Origin: Candidatus Krumholzibacteriia bacterium
Lineage (GTDB): Bacteria; Krumholzibacteriota; Krumholzibacteriia; WVZY01; JAKEHA01
Reading direction: 5' to 3'
Assembly: GCA_029865265.1 (NCBI GenBank)
Contig: JAOUHG010000007.1
Location: forward strand, 1 to 64,000
Length of the DNA stretch: 64,000 nt
Shown here: in pieces, positions 7,906 to 15,049 of the stretch
How positions within the stretch are numbered: the stretch's first letter is position 1
Layout of the letters: each line of letters opens with the position of its first letter
The notes under the pieces: model-generated
What the model saw: the letters and a program-made list of their open reading frames with translations, nothing else
Database searches by the model: none
Told to the model about the DNA's origin: nothing
Position numbers and translations under genes: made by a program

Positions 7906-9123
7906 CTAGTCGCCGCCGACCAGGGTCACGAGCTTGAACATCGGCAGGTACATGGCGATGAGCATGCCGCCCACCAGTGTGCCCATCACGACAATCATGA
8001 CCGGCTCGATGATCGCTGTCAGCGAGTCCACCGCCGTATCCACCTCGTCGTCGTAGAAGTTGGCGATCTTGTCCAGCATCTCGTCGAGGGCACCGGTCTG
8101 TTCGCCCACCGAGATCATCTGCGTCACCATGGGCGGGAACACACCGCACGCCTTCAACGGCTCGGCGATGGTGTTGCCCTGGCTGATGCTCTCGCGGGTC
8201 GACATGACCGCCAGCTCCACCACCCGGTTTCCCGAGGTGCGGGCGGTGATCTCCAGGCCGGACAGAATCGGCACACCGGACGAAATCAGCGTGCCCAGCG
8301 TGCGCGTGAAGCGCGCCACCGAGCCCTTGCGGATGACCATGCCCAGCACCGGAATCTTCAGCAGCAGTTTGTCGATGACCAGACGGCCCTGCGAAGTCTT
8401 GTAGTAGCGCTGCAACCCCACCACGATGCCGATGATGGCGGCCAGCAACGCCCACCAGAAGGCGCGCAGGAAGTCGCTGATGCCGATGACGATGCGCGTC
8501 GGCAACGGCAGGTCGCCGCCGAAGTCGGTGAACATCTTGGCAAAGGTGGGAATGATGAAGATGAGCATGAACGCCGTGGCGCCCAGCGCAACCACACCCA
8601 CCACGCTGGGGTAGGTAAGCGCGCTCTTCACCTTGCGCTGCAGGGCGTCGAGCTTCTCCAGGAAGGTGGCAAGGCGCACCAGAATCACGTCCAGAATACC
8701 GCCCGCTTCACCCGCCTCCACCATGTTGACGAACAGGTTCGAGAAGATCTTGGGATGACGCGCGAGGCCCTCGGCCAGGGTGGAACCACCCTCCACGTCA
8801 CTCATGACCTTGGCCACCGCCTCGCGCAGCGGAACCTTCTCGGTCTGCTGGGCCAGAATATCCAGGCACTGCACCATGGGCAGACCCGCGTTGATCATCG
8901 TGGCGAACTGGCGCGTAAACACGCCGATGTCCTTCACACTCACCCGCGTGCTGCCGGGCAGGTTGATCTTCAGTGCACCGCCGCCCTTTTCGCGCACCGA
9001 TGTGATGATGATCTTCCGCTTGCGCAGATAGCTGACCAGATCATCCTTGCTCTCCGTGGCGTATTCGCCGGAGAGCAACTCTCCGCTCGGGCTTCTGCCC
9101 TTCCATGTATAGGTCGTGGCCAT
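7906..9123 (-). CDS. pilC: Type IV pilus inner-membrane platform protein PilC
   Basis: A 405-residue polytopic protein of the T2SS-F/GspF family on which the PilB and PilT motors act. It begins with the short cytoplasmic domain typical of PilC (TYTWKGRSPSGELLSGEYA) and contains two repeated GspF domains (about 70-195 and 275-397), each with a FTRQFATMINAGLP/FTRTLGTLISSGVP-type motif and a hydrophobic pair. The C-terminus ends with the family landmark PVMIVVMGTLVGGMLIAMYLPMF. It lies 15 bp behind pilT. Length and architecture are standard. Confidence 0.96.
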   Translation of the reverse strand: MATTYTWKGRSPSGELLSGEYATESKDDLVSYLRKRKIIITSVREKGGGALKINLPGSTRVSVKDIGVFTRQFATMINAGLPMVQCLDILAQQTEKVPLREAVAKVMSDVEGGSTLAEGLARHPKIFSNLFVNMVEAGEAGGILDVILVRLATFLEKLDALQRKVKSALTYPSVVGVVALGATAFMLIFIIPTFAKMFTDFGGDLPLPTRIVIGISDFLRAFWWALLAAIIGIVVGLQRYYKTSQGRLVIDKLLLKIPVLGMVIRKGSVARFTRTLGTLISSGVPILSGLEITARTSGNRVVELAVMSTRESISQGNTIAEPLKACGVFPPMVTQMISVGEQTGALDEMLDKIANFYDDEVDTAVDSLTAIIEPVMIVVMGTLVGGMLIAMYLPMFKLVTLVGGD

Positions 9124-9138
9124 CGTCGGGACCCCCTT

Positions 9139-10212
9139 TTAACGCACGCCCACGGGGCCGCCCACCATCTGGGTCAGCTCCTGCGGGTCGCTGCTGCGCC
9201 GCAGCGCCTCTTCCATGTCGATTTCTTTGCCCATAACCGCATTGAAAAGTGCCTGGTTCATCGTCTGCATGCCGTGCTTCTGTCCGGCCTGCATGAGACC
9301 GTAGATCTGGTGCACCTTGTCGTCGCGAATGACCGCGCGAATGGCCGGCGTGCACACCATGACCTCGGTCACCAGCACGCGGCCCTTTCCGCGCATACGC
9401 GGCACCAGCTGCTGGGCCAGCACCCCCTCCAGCACGAACGCCAGCTGCGCACGCACCTGGTTCTGCTGCGAGGGCGGGAACGTATCCACGATGCGGTTGA
9501 TCGACTCGAAGGTCGAATTGGTATGCAGCGTGGCGAGGGTAAGGTGTCCGGTCTCCGCAATGGTGAGCGCCGCCTGCATGGTCTCCTGGTCGCGCATCTC
9601 ACCGATGAGGATGACGTCCGGGTCCTGCCGCAGGACGTGCTTGAGGGCGTTGCCGAATGACTCGGTGTCCGCCTTGACCTCGCGCTGGTTGACGATGCAC
9701 TTCTTGTGCTGGTGGATGTACTCCACCGGATCCTCGATGGTAACGATGTGGGCCGGGCGCTCGGTATTCACCTTGTCGATGATGCTCGCCAGCGTGGTCG
9801 ATTTGCCGCTGCCGGTGGGCCCGGTGACCAGAATCAGACCCTGCTGCTTCTTGGACAGCTTCTCCATCACGGTGGGCAGCCCGAGGTCGCGGAAGGTGCG
9901 GATCTCGTAGGGGATCTGGCGGATGGCGAGCCCCACGCAGCCGCGCTGCAGGTAGGCGTTGCCGCGGAAGCGGCTCATGCCCTTGACGCCGAAGGAGAAG
10001 TCCAGCTCCTTGGCCGCCTCGAAGCGCTTCTGCTGTTCCTCGTTCAGCACGCTGTAGGCAAGCGACTGCACCTGTTCCGGCGACAGTGGTTCGCGGTCGG
10101 TCGGCCTGACGTTGCCGTCAACGCGAATCATCGGCGGCAGTCCGGCCGTCAGGTGGAGGTCGGACGCACCCGCCTCGATCATCTCTTGCAGCAAATCACG
10201 AAGGTTGATCAT
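9139..10212 (-). CDS. pilT: Pilus retraction ATPase PilT
   Basis: A 357-residue hexameric secretion-type ATPase that disassembles the pilus for twitching and DNA uptake. Walker A is GPTGSGKST (near residue 130), the Asp box is VTIEDPVEYIH, Walker B is VILIGEMRDQET, and the His box is GHLTLATLHTN. The family-specific AIRNLIRE helix is represented by APAIRAVIRDDKVHQIYGLM. It lacks the long N-terminal domain of PilB and starts with the PilT pattern LLQEMIEAGASDLHLTAG. It lies between pilB (26 bp upstream) and pilC. Confidence 0.96.
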   Translation of the reverse strand: MINLRDLLQEMIEAGASDLHLTAGLPPMIRVDGNVRPTDREPLSPEQVQSLAYSVLNEEQQKRFEAAKELDFSFGVKGMSRFRGNAYLQRGCVGLAIRQIPYEIRTFRDLGLPTVMEKLSKKQQGLILVTGPTGSGKSTTLASIIDKVNTERPAHIVTIEDPVEYIHQHKKCIVNQREVKADTESFGNALKHVLRQDPDVILIGEMRDQETMQAALTIAETGHLTLATLHTNSTFESINRIVDTFPPSQQNQVRAQLAFVLEGVLAQQLVPRMRGKGRVLVTEVMVCTPAIRAVIRDDKVHQIYGLMQAGQKHGMQTMNQALFNAVMGKEIDMEEALRRSSDPQELTQMVGGPVGVR

Positions 10213-10238
10213 GTGTATATTCTCCTGCCGCCTTGTTT

Positions 10239-11921
10239 CTAACCCTTGGCAGTCTCGCGCAGCACTTCTTCGAGAGACGTGTGCCCCAGCTTGAACTTCT
10301 CGATGCCATCCAGTCGCAGTGTCAGCATGCCTTCATTCATCGCGTGATTCTTGATGTCCGCGTTCGACGCGCGGTCGATGATCATCTCGCGCAGCGAAGA
10401 GCTGATCTCCATGACTTCATACAGACCCACACGTCCCTTGTAGCCGGTGTCGTTGCACACCGGGCACCCCTTGGGCTCGCAGATGCGCAGCTCGTCCGGG
10501 TTCTCCAGTATGCCGAGCTCCTTGAGCACCTCGGCGTGCAGGGTGGTGGGTACCTTGCACTTCTCGCACAGGCGCCGCACCAGACGCTGGGCGATGATGA
10601 GCAGCACTGAGCTGGAGACCAGGAACGGTTCGATGCCCATGTCCACGAGTCGGTTGATGGAACTGGCCGCGTCGTTGGTGTGCAGCGTGCTCAATACCAG
10701 GTGACCGGTCAGAGCGGCCTTGACCGCAATCGAGGCCGTATCCAGGTCTCGAATCTCACCGACCATGATGATGTTGGGGTCCTGCCGGAGGAATGCGCGC
10801 AGCGCGGTGGCGAAGGTGAAACCGATGTCCTCGTGCACGTTCACCTGGTTGATGCCGGGGATGTTGTACTCCACCGGATCCTCCGCCGTCATGATGTTGG
10901 AGTGGACCTTGTTGATCTTCTGCAGCGCGCTGTACAGCGTGGTCGACTTACCGGAACCGGTGGGCCCGGTTACCAGCACCATGCCGTAGGGGCTCTCGAT
11001 GGCGTTGAGGAACCGCCCCAGCGCCGAGGGCGCGAAACCCAGCTTGGCCAGGTCGATCTGCAGGTTGCTCTGGTCGAGAATACGCATCACGACCTTCTCG
11101 CCGAAAATCGTGGGCAGCGTGCTGACACGCAGGTCGATGGGCTTGCCGTGCATGCGGATCTTGATGCGGCCGTCCTGGGGGACGCGCCGCTCGGCGATGT
11201 CCAGCTCCGCCATGATCTTCAGGCGCGAGGTAATGGCGTTCTTCATCTTGAAGGGGGGCGACATCATCTCGTGCAGCATGCCGTCTATGCGGAAGCGCAC
11301 CCGCAGCGACTTCTCATACGGTTCGATATGAATATCGGAAGCGCCCCGCCCCACCGCGTCGGATATGAGGCTGTTGACCAGCTTGACCACCGGCGCGTCG
11401 ACGGCGGCCGCGACCGCGCCCGCCTCCGCCTCCTCCGACTCCTCCACGATCTCGAAGTCGTCCTCGATCTCGCCCATGATGGTGGCGAGCGAGTCGGCCG
11501 AGTCGTAGAGGCGGTCGATGGTGCGCTTGATGGCCGTCTCGGTGGCCACCACGGGGCGGACGTCGAAGCCGGTGATGAACTTGATGTCGTCGATGGCGAA
11601 GATGTTGTCCGGGTTCGCCATCGCCACGGTGAGGGTGCGGCCCTCGCGCTTGAGCGGCACCACCTGGAACTTGGTGGCCACGTCGGCGGGGATCAGGTCG
11701 ACGGCGCTGCCGTCAATGGACGCGGAGTCCAGGTCTACGGCGGGGACGTTGTAGACCTGGCCCATGAACTCGGCGAACGCCATCTCGGAGATGGCGCCGG
11801 TCTTGACCAGGTTGTAGGAGAGGGTTCCGCCATCGGATTGCTGTGACTCGAGGGCGCGCGCGAGCTGATCCTGGCTGATGAGCGAAGATTCCAGGAGCTT
11901 CTGGGCGATGCGGTCTCTCAA
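10239..11921 (-). CDS. pilB: Pilus extension ATPase PilB
   Basis: A 560-residue assembly motor. It has an N-terminal MshEN/GspE-N-type domain (residues about 1-150) and a C-terminal GspE ATPase with Walker A GPTGSGKST (near 320), Asp box EDPVEYNIPGINQ, Walker B IMVGEIRDLDTA and His box GHLVLSTLHTN. The zinc-binding tetracysteine is present as CEKC and CPVC. I choose a TTG start at 11921, because GGAGG sits 8 bp upstream and the product begins MRDRIAQKLLESSLIS, matching the family. The frame stays open 68 codons further upstream, but that stretch is rich in Pro/Arg/Cys and has no family similarity. First gene of the pilB-T-C-S-R string. Confidence 0.95.
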   Translation of the reverse strand: MRDRIAQKLLESSLISQDQLARALESQQSDGGTLSYNLVKTGAISEMAFAEFMGQVYNVPAVDLDSASIDGSAVDLIPADVATKFQVVPLKREGRTLTVAMANPDNIFAIDDIKFITGFDVRPVVATETAIKRTIDRLYDSADSLATIMGEIEDDFEIVEESEEAEAGAVAAAVDAPVVKLVNSLISDAVGRGASDIHIEPYEKSLRVRFRIDGMLHEMMSPPFKMKNAITSRLKIMAELDIAERRVPQDGRIKIRMHGKPIDLRVSTLPTIFGEKVVMRILDQSNLQIDLAKLGFAPSALGRFLNAIESPYGMVLVTGPTGSGKSTTLYSALQKINKVHSNIMTAEDPVEYNIPGINQVNVHEDIGFTFATALRAFLRQDPNIIMVGEIRDLDTASIAVKAALTGHLVLSTLHTNDAASSINRLVDMGIEPFLVSSSVLLIIAQRLVRRLCEKCKVPTTLHAEVLKELGILENPDELRICEPKGCPVCNDTGYKGRVGLYEVMEISSSLREMIIDRASNADIKNHAMNEGMLTLRLDGIEKFKLGHTSLEEVLRETAKG

Positions 11922-12184
11922 TGGAATAGCCTCCGACGCGTTGTACGTTCCCCGGCCCGGCTGGCAAGCGGGTGACGACCTGGCGAATAACTGCTCGGTG
12001 CGCGTGCCATTCCGCAATTCCCGTGCCACGGGGCACGGGGGACGTCCCCACGGTGGGGGCACGCTGGGAAACCGGAGCCCCTTCCACGGAACAATCGAAC
12101 GGCACACGCACGGCGCGTTCCGCATTCGGGTTGCAAAATGAGAACCAATGCGAGGCAGGAAGGCGCGAACGCCGCGCCGCTGGC
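11922..12184. other. Intergenic region upstream of pilB
   Basis: 263 bp between the comEA-like stop and pilB. It should hold the pilB promoter if one exists, but I find no -10/-35 pair that leaves room for the GGAGG site. It contains a perfect 12-bp palindrome, GGGGACGTCCCC (12038-12049), flanked by smaller GTGCC/GGCAC inverted repeats (12023-12062). These could form a hairpin at the end of the comEA-like transcript or serve as an operator. No T tract follows on the minus strand. Confidence 0.35.
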
Positions 12185-12574
12185 CTAGCGGCGCCGCGAG
12201 GCGGCTTCGAGGCGCCGGACCGTCACCGGTCCCACGCCGCTCACCCGGTCGACTTCCGTCCAGGAGGTGAACGGACCCCGGGCAGCGCGCTCGCCGACGA
12301 TGCGCCCGGCAAGTACCGGTCCGATACCGGGCAGGAGTGCGAGAGATTCTGCGGGAGCGGTGGAGAGAAAGTGCAGCGGATCGTCGTGATACGCGGCGGG
12401 ATACGGCAGGGACGGGCGCGCGGCGGGGCGGCGCTGGCTTTCGGCGGTGGATGGTTGCTGCGCGGATGGCTGCGCGACGCGGGCCGCCGGCACCCGCTGG
12501 TCGTCCACCCAGCGCACGATGTGGTCTCCACCCAGCAGAATCACGAGGAGCCCCGCCCCCACCACCCGTCGCAT
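12185..12574 (-). CDS. ComEA-like helix-hairpin-helix DNA-binding protein
   Basis: A 129-residue protein with an N-terminal membrane anchor (residues about 5-17), a Pro/Ala/Gln-rich linker (25-70) and one ComEA-type double helix-hairpin-helix unit at the C-terminus. The two hairpins read LLPGIGPVLAGRIV (about 81-94) and VSGVGPVTVRRLEA (about 111-124). ComEA proteins bind incoming double-stranded DNA in the periplasm during natural transformation, pulled in by a retracting pilus. The position directly ahead of the pilus motors supports that role. ComEC is not in the window. The linker is longer and the hydrophobic anchor shorter than in typical ComEA, so the topology is uncertain. Confidence 0.8.
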   Translation of the reverse strand: MRRVVGAGLLVILLGGDHIVRWVDDQRVPAARVAQPSAQQPSTAESQRRPAARPSLPYPAAYHDDPLHFLSTAPAESLALLPGIGPVLAGRIVGERAARGPFTSWTEVDRVSGVGPVTVRRLEAASRRR

Positions 12575-12591
12575 GTCACCCCGCCGTCAAA

Positions 12592-14415
12592 TTAGTTGAA
12601 GAGCGTCCATTCGATACCGTACACGAACGTGGCGGGCGTCATCAAGTAGCCCTGGTAGGTCTGGTAGGCCTCGTCGAGTACATTGATATAGCGTAGATAG
12701 AAGTGTGCGTCGACGAGGCGCGCGTGCAGCGTGAGATTCAGTACGTCGTAGGCCGCCAGCGCACGGCCGTCGTAGTCTTCGCGCGAGCCCATGTGGGTGT
12801 ATTCGGCGCCCACGTAGAGCGCGCTGGTGGCGTTGAACATCTCCCCGCCGATCAGCAGCGACGCGTTGACCTGCACGTCCGGGACACTCGCGAACGCCTG
12901 CTCACGGTCGCCCGTGGTGAACAGCACCGCGCCCTCCCCGAGCGCGCGCAGCGGTCCGGTCTGGAACTCGCTGCGGAACCGCTCCTCGGCGAACCACATC
13001 GACTGCGTTCCCTCGCCATTGGTGGCCACGCGCCACGTCGTGCCCCCCACGTCGCGCGGGAGGAATGCAATGGTGCGTTCGGCGCTCATCCACGACGCGC
13101 GCAGGTTGTTTACGAACCAGTGGCTGCGCTGCTCCCAGTCCGCGCGCACTTCCAGCGCGTGCTCGGGGTTCACCCCGTTGTCACCGGCCAGGGTGAAGCC
13201 CCCGGAGTCGTGGGCGGGCAGGTAGCGCTCGGCCAGGGTGGGAACGCGGCTGCTGCGGCCCGCCTGCGCCGATAGAATGTGGCGCGGGCCCGTGCGGCGC
13301 ACGCCCGCCAGCAGACCCCACGCAACGTCGCTCGCCTCGTCCCCCACCGCGGAGCCGCTGGCGAACAGCTCGGCCGTATCCCCGATGCGACTGCGCGCCG
13401 AGAGCACCGCCCTCCCGCCCACCAGGCGGGCGGCGTACACGCCACCGACCTCCTGGGAGAACGACGTCTCCTCCGCGGTGACGCGCACGCGCACCTCGCG
13501 CGCATCGCCACCCAAGCTCGTTTCAACCGCCACGCCCGAGGTCTCGTTGACCGTCTCCGAGTCGGGCGCCGACGCGTTGAAACCGCGGCCGTACACGGTG
13601 AGGCGGGTGTCGCCCGCGGCGGCATCCAGCCACGCGAGGTGACCCGAGCGCGCTCCCTCCGCGGTCACCGAGACCAGGTCGCCGCTGGTGTTGCTCTCGT
13701 ATTGCCGGAAGCCGAAGGTGAAGGTGCCGCGGTCGTCCGGCGCACCGCGCAGGACGATGGAGCTGTTGCGTGAGCGCGCCTTGCCGTAGTCGGGGGGCGC
13801 ACCCAGGGCGCCGCTGGCGTCGAAGCCGTAGCCATCGTCGAGCACCTCATCGTAGGACAGATCCAGCCCCACCTTTCCCTCTTCCGACCCGAACTGTACG
13901 CGCCGCTGGCGCAGGTCGTTGGTTCCCTTGGACAGTTCGACGTAGGTGGTGGGGCGCGAAGTCGCGGGCGGCGCGGTCACCAGCGCGAGATTCCCCTCGA
14001 TCCAGGTCGGCGACCATGCGGCGTTGTCCATATCCAGGCGCCCGAGACCGCTGGTAGCCACATCCACCCACGGCGCCAGCCCGTTCTGAGGGTCGTTGAA
14101 CGAAATTCCGTTGATGGACAGGGCGGCGCGGCCGCGCCCGATCCCCCAGCGCGAGTATCCGGTGACGAAACCGATGGGGCCGGGGCGCACCAGCACACCG
14201 CCGGGCGCGAACTCCAGGTAGTTGTCCAGCGAGAACGCGTGTGCGCGCAGATAATCCGCGCGGGAGACGGACTCGAACGCGCCGCCGGAACGGGTCGGGG
14301 TCCAGGCGCCCAGCGAATCGGGAAAGGCAACCGGCGGCTGCTGCGCCGCCGCGGGGCACGCCCCGGACGCCGCCAGCACCACCAGCGCGCACACGCAACG
14401 CGCGCGTGCCGTCAC
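12592..14415 (-). CDS. TonB-dependent receptor-like outer-membrane protein
   Basis: A 607-residue exported protein with a signal peptide (residues 1-24, ending CPAAAQ). It has a plug-like N-terminal domain (LDNYLEFAPGGVLVRPG, RAALSINGISFNDP) and a long beta-barrel with alternating polar/hydrophobic strands, ending IEWTLFN. The size is close to BtuB-like receptors. No obvious TonB box is visible. The GTG start at 14415 overlaps the stop of the ECF S-component (GTGA), so the two are translationally coupled and probably handle one substrate across both membranes. The substrate is unknown; a vitamin or cobalamin-like compound is a guess from the pairing. An open frame continues upstream to 14736, but that part overlaps the S-component gene. 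Confidence 0.82.
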   Translation of the reverse strand: MTARARCVCALVVLAASGACPAAAQQPPVAFPDSLGAWTPTRSGGAFESVSRADYLRAHAFSLDNYLEFAPGGVLVRPGPIGFVTGYSRWGIGRGRAALSINGISFNDPQNGLAPWVDVATSGLGRLDMDNAAWSPTWIEGNLALVTAPPATSRPTTYVELSKGTNDLRQRRVQFGSEEGKVGLDLSYDEVLDDGYGFDASGALGAPPDYGKARSRNSSIVLRGAPDDRGTFTFGFRQYESNTSGDLVSVTAEGARSGHLAWLDAAAGDTRLTVYGRGFNASAPDSETVNETSGVAVETSLGGDAREVRVRVTAEETSFSQEVGGVYAARLVGGRAVLSARSRIGDTAELFASGSAVGDEASDVAWGLLAGVRRTGPRHILSAQAGRSSRVPTLAERYLPAHDSGGFTLAGDNGVNPEHALEVRADWEQRSHWFVNNLRASWMSAERTIAFLPRDVGGTTWRVATNGEGTQSMWFAEERFRSEFQTGPLRALGEGAVLFTTGDREQAFASVPDVQVNASLLIGGEMFNATSALYVGAEYTHMGSREDYDGRALAAYDVLNLTLHARLVDAHFYLRYINVLDEAYQTYQGYLMTPATFVYGIEWTLFN

Positions 14416-14954
14416 GGCCGCGCCGCCAGTTCGCGCCGGTACGGCGCCAGCACGCGCAGCGTGCCCGGCACGAACAGAAACACCGCCGTGTTCCACGCCA
14501 CCTGCACCGCGCCGAACGCGATCCCACCCCACACGTAGACCCACACACTCACCCCGCTGGAAAAGACGAAGAACGTCACCGCGTTTATCACCAGTTGATA
14601 GAAGAGCGCGAGTGCCGCACCGGTGGCGGCCGCGAGCACCGACGCCAGCCCGCGGCGGCGCATCCGCGCCAGCACCGGACCCAGCATTCCCCCCACCAGC
14701 CCGACCACCGCATAGCACACGAACTGCGCCACCCACACCGGCGGCGCCACCGCCCCCATGACGTTGAGCAGCGAGTGCGCGCCCATGCCGGCCGCCCCCA
14801 CCAACGCACCCAGCGCGGGGCCGAGCAGATAACCGGCGACGAACACGAGTACCGTCACGAGTTCGACGTTGGGGACGCCCGCGAGCGCCTGCCCGGCCAC
14901 GAAGACCAGGGCCGTCAGCAGGGCGGAAAGAAGTGCAGCGCGCGTACGCTTCAT
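14412..14954 (-). CDS. ECF transporter S component (substrate-binding membrane subunit)
   Basis: A 180-residue integral membrane protein with about six helices. It carries the S-component landmark of an acidic/polar stretch leading into helix 2-3 (GVPNVELVTVLVFVAGYLLG, then GPALGALVGAAGMGAHSLLN), the typical small-residue-rich pattern of vitamin-binding S components. In ECF transporters this subunit binds the vitamin and docks with a shared EcfA/A'/T energising module, which is not in this window. It is coupled by a 4-base overlap to the outer-membrane receptor that follows. Substrate specificity cannot be read from the sequence. Confidence 0.8.
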   Translation of the reverse strand: MKRTRAALLSALLTALVFVAGQALAGVPNVELVTVLVFVAGYLLGPALGALVGAAGMGAHSLLNVMGAVAPPVWVAQFVCYAVVGLVGGMLGPVLARMRRRGLASVLAAATGAALALFYQLVINAVTFFVFSSGVSVWVYVWGGIAFGAVQVAWNTAVFLFVPGTLRVLAPYRRELAARP

Positions 14955-14990
14955 CGCGGGTCGGTACGCGGGGCCGCGTTCCGTAGTGCG

Positions 14991-15019
14991 ATGCTATCGG
15001 TCGGGGGGGAGAGCGTCAA
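14991..15019 (-). promoter_or_regulatory. Sigma-70-type promoter of the ECF/receptor operon
   Basis: On the minus strand TTGACG (15019-15014), a 17-bp spacer and TAGCAT (14996-14991), about 37 bp before the S-component ATG. It lies in the 95-bp gap after the TPR gene. A run of seven C residues occupies the spacer. Confidence 0.55.
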
Positions 15020-15049
15020 GAACGGCCTGGAGCCACCCGCGGGCGGGCG

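Noticed and set aside
5398-9660. A 1420-codon open frame on the plus strand opposite pilR/pilS/pilC/pilT
   Set aside because: Its product is extremely rich in His, Arg, Gln and Leu and has no family motif, while the opposite strand holds complete, conserved pilus genes. In high-G+C DNA the antisense frame often stays open by codon bias.
12023-12062. Palindrome-rich stretch considered as terminator or operator
   Set aside because: Perfect 12-bp palindrome but no T tract and no known operator; not enough to call a specific site.
11922-12125. N-terminal extension of PilB
   Set aside because: The frame is open, but the 68 residues are Pro/Arg/Cys-rich without homology, and the TTG at 11921 has an ideal ribosome site.
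14416-14736. Upstream extension of the TonB-type receptor
   Set aside because: It lies inside the ECF S-component gene in another frame, and the signal peptide begins only at the GTG at 14415.
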